Assembly: GCA_037954665.1 (NCBI GenBank)
Contig: JBBMOL010000282.1
Coordinates: 62,001-126,000, forward strand
Length of the DNA stretch: 64,000 nt
From: Laguncularia racemosa
Lineage: Eukaryota > Streptophyta > Magnoliopsida > Myrtales > Combretaceae
Reading direction: 5' to 3'
Of the stretch, positions 43,195 through 56,073 are shown piece after piece. A model generated the notes under the pieces. It did no database searches, was not told where the DNA came from, and saw only the letters and a program-made list of their open reading frames with translations. Numbering within the stretch: position 1 is the first letter of the stretch; the number at the start of each line of letters is the position of its first letter. The translations under genes and the position numbers were made by a program.

Positions 43195-46100
43195 TTATTT
43201 GTACAGGGACATGAAGCTAAAATAAAAGGAACATGGTATTTGGATAGTGGATGTTCTAGACATATGGCTAGAGATGCTTCATTGTTCAATAGCATAACTT
43301 GGGAAGAAAAAGGGTATGTAAAGTTTGGAGATGATAGTAGAGGTAAAATAATTGCCACTGGAACGATTGGTATGCCTACGTTTCTTATTGAAAATGTATA
43401 TCTTGTGCAAGGTTTAAAACATAATTTACTTAGTATTAGTCAGTTATGTGATAAAGGTTATAGAATGATTTTGATCAAGACAAGTTCTATGCTTTTAATG
43501 AAAATGATGAAAGATTATTTGAAGGAATTAGGAAAAGAAATATCTATCTTATAAAACCAGATGAAATCAATAATGATTGCTGTTTAATTTCTTTGAATGA
43601 TCATGTTTTTGCTTGGCATAAATGACTAGGACATGTTAATTTTAAACACTTAGAAAAATTATCTAAAAAGGATATTATTAAAGGATTACCTAAGATAAAT
43701 ATTAAACAAGACGTGAAATGTGATACTTGTTTAAAGAATAAAATGGTTTCTGTTTCTCATAAAAGTAAAAATGTAATCTCAACTAAGAGACCACTTGAAT
43801 TATTGCATCTAGATCTTTTTGGACCTACTAGAGTCTTAAGCATAGGTGGAAGCAAATATGGATTTGTTATTGTTGACTATTTTTCAAGATACACTTGGGT
43901 TATATTCTTGCGACACAAAAGAGATACCTTTGATTCTTTTCAAAAGTTTACAAAACAAAGACAAAATGAAAAAGGAGTTTCCATAATTAGTCTTCGAATT
44001 GATCATGGAACAGAATTTCAAAATGCAAGTTTTTTAAATTTTTGTGAAGAACATGGTATATCTCATTATTTCTCAGCTCTATACACTCCTCAACAAAATG
44101 GAGTAGTGGAACGCAAGAATAGAACTTTACAAGAGATGACTAGATCTATGTTAAATGAGAGTGGAATTGCTAAGTATTTCTGGGCAGAAGCAGTTTCTAC
44201 AGCTTGCTATATCATCAATAGAGTCTTCATTCGACCTATGACATCAAAGACTGCTTATGAGATGTTTCGAGGTAAGAAACCTAGCGTTTCATATTTTCAT
44301 ATCTTTGGATCTAAATGTTTTGTGAAGAAGAACCCACTCAACCTTGGTAAGTTTGATGAAAGATCTGAAGAAGCTATTTTCTTAGGATATTCTTTAAATA
44401 GTCGTGCTTATCGTGTTTTCAATAAGTCATCAAACACTATTGAAGAATCTATAAATGTTAAGTTTATTGAGGATTTAAAGGATGTTGATTCTGATGAAGA
44501 AAAGGACTCCAATTCTAAAGTAGAAGTTAGTTCAGAACCTAAGTCCGAAGCACCTGCTGCTAACATTCGAGGATCTGATCATCCAGAACCTATTTTAGAG
44601 GCAAATACAGAAGGTACTTCAGAAGTTGTAAGATCTGAACAAGAGGCTTCTAAAGCTTGGAGGTATAAGTCCGCACATCCTTCTGATCAAATAATAGGTA
44701 ATATACAATCGGGTGTTAAAACAAGAGCTAAACTACAAAATCTTGAAAATCATTTTGTGTTGTTATCTGAAATAGAACCTAGTAAGATTGAAGAAGCGTT
44801 GAATGATGCTAATTGGATTATATCTATGCAAGAAGAATTAAATCAATTTCAAAGAAACAATGTATGGAATTTAGTTCCTAGACCTAGAGGAAAGTCTATA
44901 ATTGGAACTAAATGGGTGTTTAAAAATAAATTAGATGAAGACGGTAAAATTATAAGAAATAAAGCAAGATTAGTAGCTAAAGGTTATTCACAAGAAGAAG
45001 GAATAGATTTTGATGAAACATATGCACCTGTCGCTAGACTAGAAGCAATACGGTTAATGCTTACATACGCATCTTATAAGGATTTTAAAGTTTTTCAAAT
45101 GGATGTAAAAAGTGCATTTTTAAATGGTTTTATAAAGGAAGAAGTTTATGTAGAACAACCACCTGGTTTTGAAGATCCTTTCAAATCAGACTATGTTTTT
45201 AAATTAAATAAAGCACTATATGGTTTGAAACAAGCTCCAAGAGCTTGGTATGAAAGATTGAGTGTGTTTTTGATCTCTAAAGGTTTTCATAGAGGAAAAG
45301 TGGATACTACTTTATTCTTAAAAACTTTTGATAATGATATCTTAGTTGTATAAATATATGTGGATGATATTATCTTTGGATCTACTAAAACATTGTTGTG
45401 TTAAGAATTTGCTGAGACCATGCAGGCAGAATTTGAAATGTCAATGATGGGAGAGTTGACATTCTTTTTGGGGCTTCGAATAAAACAAACAAAGGAAGGA
45501 ATTTTTTTTCATCAAGAAAAATACACAAAACAAATATTGAAGAAATTTGGATATGATGGATGCAAAAAGGTTACAACACCTATGAGTACTTCATCAAGGT
45601 TAGACTTTGACTTAAATGGAAAGAAGGTAAGTGAAAAACTTTATAGGAGTCTTATAGGTTCTTTAATGTATTTGACTGCATCTAGACCGGATATTTTGTT
45701 CAGTGTGTGTTTGTGTGCTAGATTTCAAGCTGCACCAACAGAAATTCATTTATCAGTGGTAAAGAGAATTTTCAAATACCTAGTTAATACTTCTAATTTA
45801 GGCATATGGTATCCTAAAAATCAGAATTTTGATCTAATAGGATATTCTGATGCAGATTATGCTGGATGTAAAATTGATAGAAAAATCACATCTGGTACTT
45901 GTCAATTCCTAGGTGATAAATTAATTTCTTGGTCTTCTAAAAAACAAAATTCTGTTGCTCTATCCACAGCTGAAGCTGAATATGTTTCTATTGGAAATTG
46001 TTGTGCACAAGTTTTATGGATAAAACAACAATTGAATGATTATGGAAAAAATTTTAACACTGTGCCAATTAAATGTGACAACACGAGTGCAATAAATTTG

Positions 46101-46301
46101 ACAAAGAATCTAGTACATCATTCTAGGTCAAAACACATAGAAATTAGACATCATTTTATTAGAGATCATGTGCATAATGGAGATATAAATGTTGAATTTG
46201 TGTCAACTGATAATCAATTTGCAGATATTTTTACTAAACCTCTTGAAAAGGTAAAATTTGAATTTATTAGAAATGAATTAGGAATTTGTAACCCCTTTTG
46301 A
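43195..46301 (+). pseudogene. pol of RE-11 (protease, integrase, RT, RNase H)
   Basis: Protease with DSGCSRHM at about 43243; a frameshift near 43470; the GAG-pre-integrase zinc domain (HVFAWHK-stop-LGH, TGA 43622, then CDTCLKNK); integrase core (HLDLFGPTR, HGTEFQN, TPQQNGVVERKNRT); RT from about 44800 (WVFKNKLDEDGKI, FLNGFIKEEVYVEQPPGF, catalytic YVDD at 45357-45371); RNase H (SDADYAGC, STAEAEY, HIEIRHHFIRD) to TGA 46299. From 43713 to the end it is one frame with two stops, TAA 45351 (Gln codon, just before YVDD) and TAA 45402. Catalytic residues of RT are kept. It must have been mobilised before these changes or with help. Confidence 0.95.
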
Positions 46302-46449
46302 TTTTTTTATCCCCCGAAATATATTGAAAATCTTTATTCATTTAGAATTTTTTCTTTCTTTTCCTTCGTTTTCTTCCTTCTCTAATTCTCTTCCTTCGAA
46401 ATCTGTTCTTTTTCTCTCTCTCTATTTTCATTCTCTCATTGCAACTCCA

Positions 46450-48188
46450 ATGGCGCCTAAAACATCAGAACACCTCAAACAAAAATCATTCAAAACAAAA
46501 TCATCAAACAAGCCTTTAGTGATTCATGATGAATGTTCAAACTCTTCGGAAAAATATCAAGAACCTTCCATAGGAGAGAATCCAAGTTCCCCTGATTCTG
46601 AATCTATCATAGGTTCTAAGAAGATTACCAAAAAGAAAACGAGCTACATCGTCTTCACAAGGAAAAGGAAAAGCTATTCAAGAAATCTCTCCGCTCAAGA
46701 AAGCATCCAAGAAGCAAACGAAACAAGAGAATGTACTAACTCTGAAACCCTCAAATTCAAAATCTCTTTGAAAGAAGAAAAATGAGGTGTGTTCTTGTAG
46801 CTTTGTGGATTTTAATTTCTTTACTAGTAATGGATTCTACTAGAATGAACTGTTAGAACCCATAGGATGCATGGAGCTTTGCTCTACTCAAGTTCTAGTT
46901 TATGGGGAATGTGTCAAAGAATTTTATGGAAATTTAAGTCTTGCGGAAGGGAATGTCTTAATTTCCAGAGTATGTGATCAAGACATTTGAATTTCTAGGG
47001 AAGATGTGGTTAAATGTCTACATCTACATGATGTAAATGATGATGTAGAAATCACGAACATGCCTAGGAATGATCTGTTTGCTGCTATAAATAGAGGATT
47101 ACAAATGGATTATGGAAAAGAAGCAATGGTCATTGATTTCGAGTTGTTTCCTCGAATCATTCATAAGATAATTGTTGAGTGTCTATGTCCAAGGAAGGGC
47201 AGTTCTACTTTTAATGTCCATAGAACATGCTCAAATTATCTATGCAATGATTAACAAAAGGAATGTGGACATGGCTTCTAGAGTCATTGATCAAATTTGG
47301 AGGAATAAAGAAAGTTTAGTGTTTGGGAATATACTGATGCGATTGTTTGTGTTTAAAGGGATAGTTTTGCCTACCAGTTCATCTGAACCTATTAAATTAA
47401 AGAGGATAGGTAAAGAAGTTTTTCATCATATGTCCATCTTTGTTAAGGATTGTTTGTGGTATGCGAATGATGGTGCACATTTTGTCCATCAAAAGCATAT
47501 GAAAAGAATAGTTCCTTTTGGAATATCTGTTCAAGAAGGAGGTTCAGAACCTAGTTCAGAACCAAGAACAGAGGTTGAAACAGGTCATGGGAAGAAATCA
47601 TATGGTGAAGAGGCTAGGAAGAGTGGAACAAAAGAAGTTATATCCAATGTTGATCTGGAACAAATAAAGAATGTTGTTCGAGAAAGTTTGAAACATGAAC
47701 TATCAGATTTGGTTAAAACAACTTTGACAGATGAAGTTCTACAACGATCTGATCTAAGGAGACTTGAATCAATGGAGTTACAAGTTAAACAAACTTCTAA
47801 TATTCTCTCTGATATCAAGAAGAATTCTGAGAAGATGATTACCGATCTCCATCACTATAGGATTCTTTATGATGAATTTATTACGAGAGTCAAACAAGAT
47901 CTATCTAATAATGTGATTGCGTTTGATAAATTTGTCTCTCAAGTGAGGAAGATTGGAGATTTAGTGACTAACTCCTTCAAGATTTTGGACTCAAAGACGG
48001 ATAAAACATCTCAATCTGTCACAAGTCTTCATGGTGAAATAAAGCTCTTCTTATCCAACAAATTTCCAGATTATGTTCGCTCTGGCGCTCACACCATCGA
48101 CTTGGATACTTCACCAGAGAAACCTTCGTCAACCAAACATTCCACCACTCCCTCTACCTCTCGAGTCACAAGATCTAGAAAATCTTAG
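46450..48188 (+). pseudogene. Third (envelope-like) ORF of RE-11
   Basis: Lies between pol and the polypurine tract where SIRE-type elements keep an envelope-like ORF of unproven function. ATG 46450 (MAPKTSEHLKQ) opens a Ser/Lys-rich N-terminus that stops at 46783. Stops and shifts follow to about 47170, then a long open stretch from 47172 to TAG 48186 (338 codons). That stretch has a mixed helical region, Glu/Ser-rich PSSEPRTE and coiled-coil heptads (about 47650-48050), ending in a Ser/Thr/Arg-rich tail. I see no convincing signal peptide or membrane segment, so it should not be called an envelope protein on this evidence. Confidence 0.75.
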
Positions 48189-48523
48189 TTCTTTTAAATT
48201 TTGTTTTCGAATCAAGTTGTAAAAGACTTTTGTTATCTTTTATACATCGTTTAAGGGGGAGATATCCCTTTTGCTGTTAACAAAAAGGGGGAGAATGGTA
48301 AATGTTGATGTTAGGAGAAGAATGATTCTATTATATCTATTCTATTATATCTATCAATGCTGCTTATAATGATTCTATACTGCTTATGAGTGCTTATGAT
48401 CAATGTGTTTATAATAACACGATTGTGCTTAAGATTCTATTATAGGAATATATGCTTAAACATGAAAGTTGTGTATATTTTGATTATCTAATGATGTTTT
48501 GTTATCATCAAACAGGGGGAGAA
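48189..48523 (+). other. 3' non-coding region and polypurine tract of RE-11
   Basis: AT-rich spacer with two GGGGGAGAATG blocks (about 48287 and 48515) and TGCTTATAATGATTCTA-type repeats. The tract AGGGGGAGAA at 48514-48523 precedes the LTR start. A third similar block lies just inside the LTR (48536-48544). Confidence 0.75.
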
Positions 48524-49989
48524 TGTTGATGTTAAGGGGGAGAATGTTAAGTTCTCTAATTTAGTTTTGATGTTAACAAAAGAGGAATGAGTGTAATGAA
48601 TGTTTAAGATAGCACGTAATTTTTTTCTAAAGTTGAACAAGGAGACAGAAGCTTGTTCAGAACCTTCAAAAGTGTTATAAAGACTATTTTTGTTCTGACA
48701 GAAGGTGTTTCAGAAGTTGCGTAGTGTATCCGTAGTTATCGTGGTAACCTTTCAGAAGCACTTTCAGAACCTTCACAACAGGAGAACAGTTGACAGGTTT
48801 GTTTCAGAAGCACTTTCAGAACCTTCAGGACAGTTAACAGGTTTGCTTCAGAAGCACTTTCAAAACCTTTCATGTCTGTTACGAATTTTTCCAGATTACG
48901 TTCTAAATTTTATATCGATAGTTTTAATAAATTTCAAGGCCTAGCTCCACGTGTCAAGTATTTTTGGGTAATATACTTGATGTGTTTTACTAAAGTTGGA
49001 TTTTATATCACGGTTTTTTTTAATTTACATAAAGTTTCACAAGATTTTATTCAAAGATTTCATTTTATGATAAAAGTGAGATCATATAGGATTTACAAGT
49101 ATTATCCAGATTTAAAATTGGATATTTGTACTATATTTTGGGAGATCCAGCAGTTACAAAGATAAGGATAAGAGATATGGTTGTTATATCAAGATATGAT
49201 TCCACAATGTGAGGGGATATCTTCAACAAACTTAATCCAAGAGATATATCCAAAGAAGATCTCGGTCAAACTAATTATCCAAGCTTATCCTCAACAAGAA
49301 TATCACGAATGCAGATCTTCCTCAACAGATCCAACTTATTTTTGAATTGAAAATTCAAAAATAAATACAAGATTATCACGTAGAAAGTAGCCGTTATGTT
49401 TTCTCCATATATAAAGTGTTTAATTCAAATGAAAAAAAAGTGAAGAACGTTGAAAAAAAACAGAAAAAAGGAACGTGGTTGAAAGAAAAAATTACACACG
49501 AGAAGAAAAGACTCATAAATCTTCAAGAAAATATCTTTACATATATATGTGATCTAGAGGAAATTTGTTATTCCTCATTGTTGTTGTTGTTGAGATTCCT
49601 TTCGTGGAAAGGGAATTGTTTGTTGTTTCATCACCGTAGATGAGTGATTAGCTTAGTGAAGAAGCTAGAAAGACTCAATAGTGAGACTTTGCCTTAAAGA
49701 GGCTTGTGTTGTGTATCTTTGATTTGTTGATATAGTGAAACACAACCGGTATAGACAATCGGGACCCCGGCGTGGAGCTAGAAGAGAGGATTGACGCTCA
49801 AGGCGGAACCTCTATAAATATCTGAGCATTCTACTCTTCTCTACTTTTATTTACTGCACATTATTGTTCTTCATTATTGTTCTTCACGTGATTTTATTAG
49901 TCAAGAGTTTTAGTTGATTTGCGAAAAAGTGAAATTTTAAGTAATTAATCAATTCACCCCCCTCTTGATTAATCTAATTGGGACCAACA
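48524..49989 (+). repeat. 3' LTR of RE-11
   Basis: 1466 bp. The length difference from the 5' LTR is almost wholly the poly-C tract (6 versus 29 C). Confidence 0.95.
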
Positions 49990-50422
49990 CACGTGAAACC
50001 TCTCTTCCTTCTAGAAAAATCTACTATAGAAAAGATCTAAAAAATTAGTCAAACACTCTTAATTAAACCCTCCAAATTTATATCAAATGGCCCCCTCTAA
50101 ATTGCAACTTCTAATCCCTTTTTCTAAGCTATCCATTTCTGATTTAATTCCCACCCACTCTCCTCACGCAACACACTTTTCTAAAGAATTAACACATGAA
50201 AAACACTCAAAAAATCTCCCCAAACTCCCAAACACACACTCAAAAATGGGATCTGAAAGAGAACTCCTAAATTGCAACTTGTTTCCCCTATGGCACACTC
50301 CTAAACTTCATCTAATGATCATGCTCTAAACAACACTCAATCAAGCCAAATTTTTTATATCATCTACACCAATCAAGAGGCCATTTGAGGAGCTGAAGAT
50401 CTAAGGAAGATCAGCACCTAAA

Positions 50423-50453
<31 letters not shown>

Positions 50454-51544
50454 CTAAGAGGCAGTAGAAGGAGGAAGATCTCGACACTCTAATAAGCTAT
50501 AATGTGTAGGATCTACATACCTTCTTATTGATATATTTTTTTTCTTGTAATATTCTGAGTCCACATATTAGAATAGGATTATTTTGATTTCATTTTGTAA
50601 CTTTACATGTATATTTCAAGTATATTTAGCTTAAAAAAAAAGTTGTAAATGGAAACCAAGAAAAGGATGTAAAATCATAAGGATCCCTCTTGAAATATGA
50701 CATGTATAAGTGGTGTTTTTGAAAAATGGATGGAGATCCAAATTTGGAGATTCTTTGGGCATTTCAATGCCTAAGTTATGAAGCCAATTAAGGACATTTT
50801 TTTATATATTTCATGCCTTTTAAATTATGGAAAATTCGGATTACAAAAAGGGGCCTTTTATAGTAAGAAATTGGAAGAAATGGCAAGATTAGTCCAAAGG
50901 CTCCCAAACCGTGGCCAAACCTAAATGAACCTGGAAATTTTTAAATTTCCAAACCTTAAGAAAGCTAAAATATCATTAGGAAAATTATGCGAATAAAAAT
51001 CTTAAAAAAATAAAAATAAAACCAACACAATTAGGAAGGAAAATCTTCAAATCTAAAGCCTCAAAAAGACCCACGAAACTCTTGGGGTCATTTTTTAAAT
51101 TTCTAAAAAGAATTAGAAAGCTAACATGCCATTTGGAAGTCCTAAACATATTCCAAGTTCTTAGAATTAATTCCCATGGATTAATTATATCAAATTAGGC
51201 AAAAAGGAACCCTAAACCAAACATAAACCAGGCACACCCAATTTGTTCAGGAATTAACACTATCTTTTGAAGTTCAAACAACCAAAATTACTTCATAAAT
51301 AGAAAGAAAATTCAAAATCCTTTAAAATGACTATAAGTACGTGAAAAAACGGACATAGAACGAAAGTGTCATGAAGAAAATATGAAAACCTTCAAAACCG
51401 AGAAAATCGCCAAACTAGCAAAACTAGTGTAGGTTAAGTTTGACCCAAACTTATAGAGATATTTTGTCTTATTAGGTGACATTTCATTTGAGAACAACCT
51501 ACCACTTGATTATTACAATTGAAGACCATATGGTCGAGTGAGTG
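49990..51544 (+). repeat. 3' LTR of RE-10, second part
   Basis: Aligns with about 35370-36890 of the 5' LTR, with a C tract at 50426-50452 absent there. Ends with GAGTG (51540-51544), the TSD of RE-12. Confidence 0.85.
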
Positions 51545-54500
51545 TGTCACGCCCCAAGGGTTACTCTAGTTGTAATAGCCCGCCATGTACTATATTTAAG
51601 TCGATGATTAGTTGGATTTCAGTACACACAAACTTCAACATGGTACATAAGGAGTTATTACTCTAGAAACCACCATAAATATAATAGTTCTACTAATATT
51701 AACATATATAATAGATACAGAAATAAGTTTATATGGTTAATATTACATTCATCCAAAAGAGTCTGCTCAAAATTAAAAATATCTATTCCACTTGTCTTTT
51801 TCCTCACTTGCCCATCTACCGTCATCTTGAAGATTCTCACCGCTGTTTGGATTCTACTAGGGTAAAACCAGAATGGTGCCTACAAAAAAGTTAAATTGTA
51901 GGGGGGGTAAGTTATAAAGCTTAGTGAGATCCCAGCTTAAAACCACCTTTCAAGCAAAACAAGCAAGTTAACATTTTAATGCATGAACAATCATATGCCA
52001 ATCATCGCATGTAGTCAACCGGAAACTACATGAGGTTTAAGGATATTTTTTACTAATATACCCCTCCTTTAACTTTAGGTTGAGGACCATTTAAAAATTC
52101 CATTGGAGTTCAAGCTACCATGTTCGTTGAACTTACATATATCCTTAGCTACACAAATCAAAGCCACGCTATGTATATAAATAGTTATGCTTGAAGAATT
52201 ATCTTCTAAGTAAGGACCCAGGACAAACCAAAAGAAAATAATGTTTTCCTTGCCCACACACCTCTAGATGCATGCGCCTAAAATAGAATAATGAACACAG
52301 ATTTATACCAATACATGACAATCCTCTAGTTATTTTTGTATTGTTAGAATAGGACACTCCCTCAGGACATCTTTTCATTACCTATGTAACTATGATGGAA
52401 TATACAAGAATATGTAGGATGATGCTATGCATGATTCGTTTCAAAATAAGTATTTCAATATCTTTAACATAAGTTAGGAGGTGACCAAATAATTTGCAGA
52501 CACTCCATTAACTACAAAAATAACCATGAATAGAAGCAACTTTACTTTCTTTTCCTTTAGGCCTTATCAATTAAACAATCAACCAATTCAAACACACACA
52601 AAGGTTCATTAGTGTTCAACTTTAGGTGCTACTAAAATTACAAGCACAAATCAAGTGGCAATCATTGTTAGTACTGACTTTGCCATTCTTTTTCAAGGAT
52701 AGTAGTAATCCTCGAGTAAAACTTGGCAATCTTTTGAAAAACCCATATAAACATGGAGAAATACATATAAGAAATAACTACCGCTAAGATAAAATAATCT
52801 AGTATCTCATTGTTAACCCCATATTTTATTAAAGTCATTTAATGTTAAGTCCTTCATTTAAGGAATTGGTCTGTTGCCAAGGTCCGTGCTTAGATCTTTA
52901 TTCGGGTAAAGTCTTGTCCTTGCCATAATAAGGCAAATATGTGTCCAAAGCATATGTCAAGAATATGTCCATGAACATATGTCCATAATGTCCCAAATAT
53001 GTCAAGAATGTGTCCATGGATGTCCAATAGGTCATAAGTCCTCATGATTTGAAGATAAGGTTTTAACATCTTTTCTTTGCACTTTTATGTTCATTAGGAG
53101 TTTGAAATATATCTAATTATTAGAAAAATATTCTAAATGAAAAAATAAATAAGATAATCTTATAAAGATAAAGTTTGTTTGATGTGGAATTGTGATTAGA
53201 ATTTACAACTATTACATATAAGTAGTATTAGTGTAAATATGATGAATATGCTATGGAAAATGACTTAGGTAAATTAGGATTACCTTACTTTGATGAAAAT
53301 TCCTGAAGTAAATTACCTAAAACATAGAAAATAAGTTCAATCAGTAACTTCCTTAAGGGAGTCTAAAGATAACTTAAACTTTTTGGAAGTTACTTACCTT
53401 GGATTAAGAAATTGGTAGTCCAAAACTATGATTGTCTTTAGGGATTCAAGTGGGATTATTTTTAGGTGAAACTTTTTTTTCATTTTGGGGAATATGAGGT
53501 GTGTTTGGTGGAAATTTGGTGGAAATTTTTCAGAGGAAATGGGCAGCAAGTGGCATGTGAAATGTGGGGTTGCTTGTAGAGTTAAATTTGCTTTTTACCT
53601 CCCTTTTATACTAGTTAAGTTTTGTTGTTTTGCAAATTAATTTAAGCTTTGATTTGACACACCTATGGGGGCAACATTAGGTAGGTTTTAGGGTTATAAT
53701 TGGCTTAAGGTCTTATAGGATAAGTTAGGGTAGTGATTACATGAGATAAAATAAGGTTGAGGTGGTAAAATCACATGAAGTTGACATGGTCAATAGGGGG
53801 TGGTAGCTTTTGGTAGCTTCTAGGTTGTTTCTTAGGATAATTTTTAATTACTTTTAGTTAACCTCCTTAGCTTAGTCATGAAAAATTTTGGGAAAATTTT
53901 GATTAAGTTAAGATTAGGTAAGATGGTCCCAAACATGAGGTGAAACAAGGTTAAGTAATAAGGTATTTTTTAAGGATGAGATTTATGTGTAATTTTCCTT
54001 TTATTTATAAGACTCTAAAACTCAAAATTTTCCATGATATCTCAAGGTTCTTAAGCCATTTTAATCAAGTTAATTTAGGATATTTTAGATTAAATTAAAT
54101 TAAGATAGCAAAGGGTGAATTGAATGGTGTCAAGCTAGATGAGTTTTCATGGTGGTGCTTCACATGAAGAAGGGACTCCTAATTTATTATTTTTATTAGG
54201 GCTCATTTCTTCAAAGTTTTCCAAGCCCTTTTACTAGGTAATCAAGGTATATCTAAGGTATGATAGGGTAAAATTTTGGTAGGATTTATTAATTATAGGA
54301 TAAGATAGATTAAAGCAAGTAAACCTTGGCAAAAATTGGAAAAATCATATGTTTAGTGCATTTTATCTGGATCCGATTTTCATATGTCTATTTTTAAATT
54401 ATTTTATGTCTTTTTCTTAGGTTAGACAAGATAAAGTAGGGTAATATTGAGATAAGATCAGGTGCAATAATTGTGATCTTGATAAGATAAGATAAGAATT

Positions 54501-55374
54501 GAATTTTCAAAGCCTGTAAGGGAAGTTTGACCATGGAGATGGCGTCTTGAAGAAGGAGGTGTAGCTAGTGGAGTTTTATCTAGATTTTTTCATATGTTGT
54601 GTATTATTGGGTAATTAAAGATGTAATATTAAATTAGAAAAATTTTAGCTAAAATAGATTAAGATTTGGGGGCGGTTTCAAGCTTAACCACTTAGAAGAC
54701 TTTTAAGGTAAGGCTTAATGGACTTTCGATTTCGATTTGATTCTATAATTTAGTTTGTTATTAATTTTTATTTTATTTTTTTTGCTCATCTATGTTCTAA
54801 GGTATTAATCCTCATGATTAAGGTTAAATAGGATAGATTTGGAAAAGATTAGACACAAGTCAATGCAAGTCTTTTTGAGTTGTCTAATTATTTATTGAAA
54901 GTTACTTAAGTCAAATTGGAGTGGACTTTAGTCAACTAAGTTCGGATTTTTAAATCTAATACTCTAGGAATGTTTGGGGCTAAGTAATGGTTCTATAGAT
55001 GAAATTTGAACAAATTCAAATTTAGTCTACTAGGTGAAATATCGAGAATAAGATTGAATTCTCAAGTAGGGAGTTTAGTGGAACTTAGTACAGTTAATGG
55101 TTTTCAACTGAACTTTTATTTAGTCAAATCCATCGATTCCATTAGAAAAGGGTATCATGTGAATCCTTGGTGTTTTATTTACCAAGTATTCTCTAATTCA
55201 ACCCGAGTCTTAACTCTAATTCTTTAAGTCTACTCAAGTATTCTTAAGGGTATCGAATGGAGGACTTAAGTTAATAAGCTAGATTGAGTTAGTTGACTTT
55301 TGTTAACTTAAGTCAACTTATGATATATAGGGTTATCTCTAATTTCTAAACGAATCTTGGGTTCTTTTGGAACT
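51545..55374 (-). repeat. RE-12 LTR sequence left of RE-13
   Basis: About 3.8 kb, AT-rich. 52960-53040 repeats TATGTCCA or GTGTCCATG; 53600-54900 is rich in TTAGGT/TAAGATAAG stretches. I see no gene. Confidence 0.7.
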
Positions 55375-55379
55375 ATAGC

Positions 55380-56073
55380 TGATGCGTGAAACCCTAGGTA
55401 TATTAAACCTAGAACTCCAACGACGTTATTTGAATTGATTACCCTGAGGACCGTCTCAAACAAGTATTATGTAACTAGACCCCAATCACACCTGTTAACT
55501 GAAACCTAAGTTATCAAAACGGATTCCAAGCAACTTGGTTAAGAATTCCTATGGAAGAGTTCTTTTTCAAAAGAACAAAAAGAGAAGGTTTCGTATCTCA
55601 TGAAATTGTGTGTTTTAATTCAATGATAAGATATTTCATGGCCAGCCCCTTACACAGCTTTATATAGTGTACATACAACAATATGAAAAAACCTAAGTTG
55701 CTTAATCTATTTGTTTTCTTATTCTCATGTAATTGAATAGGCAACTAAATAATATAAATTACAAACCAAACAAATAAAACAAAAACATAACAATTAACAA
55801 AACCAAATGTGCTTCTCCCTTTTCGGTTCAATAAAATTAATTTATTCTAAGGCCTCTAAATCATTACATCCCTCCATGGAAACGTGAATCAAGTTGATAA
55901 GTGTTAGTTCTCCTTTAATGTAACTTGATTCCTTAGCTTGTAGGTCCATGACTAATCCTTGTAGAGCTTCATTCATCCTCTTAGCTTTAGCTCAGGTCAT
56001 CGGGCCTCCAATACCATGTAATGGATCATAGGATTTTGGCTCCTTCCTTTTAGATGCTAGTTGATCCTCATCA
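55380..56073 (-). repeat. 3' LTR of RE-13
   Basis: Starts TGATGAGGATC at 56073 after the polypurine tract (about 56074-56088, GAGGAAGGAGGGAA) and ends GCATCA-type (GTTTCACGCATCA) at 55380. Contains the pol tail to 55842. A TATATAAAGC box lies on the element strand at about 55660-55670. Confidence 0.92.

Larger units (their letters stand above)
39790..49989 (+). mobile_element. RE-11: SIRE-like Ty1/copia element with third ORF
   Basis: A 10.2 kb element with LTRs 39790-41277 and 48524-49989. TSD is CACGA/CACGT (39785-39789, 49990-49994), one mismatch. Primer site 41280-41291. Order gag, protease, integrase, RT, RNase H (copia order), then an extra ORF before a GGGGGAGAA polypurine tract. This is the SIRE/Maximus plan. 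By eye the LTRs differ at a few percent of sites, mainly substitutions plus a poly-C difference, so insertion is fairly recent, but all ORFs are broken. Confidence 0.95.

Noticed and set aside
46450..48188. True envelope protein
   Set aside because: No signal peptide, membrane anchor or furin-like site that I can see; kept as third ORF of unknown role.
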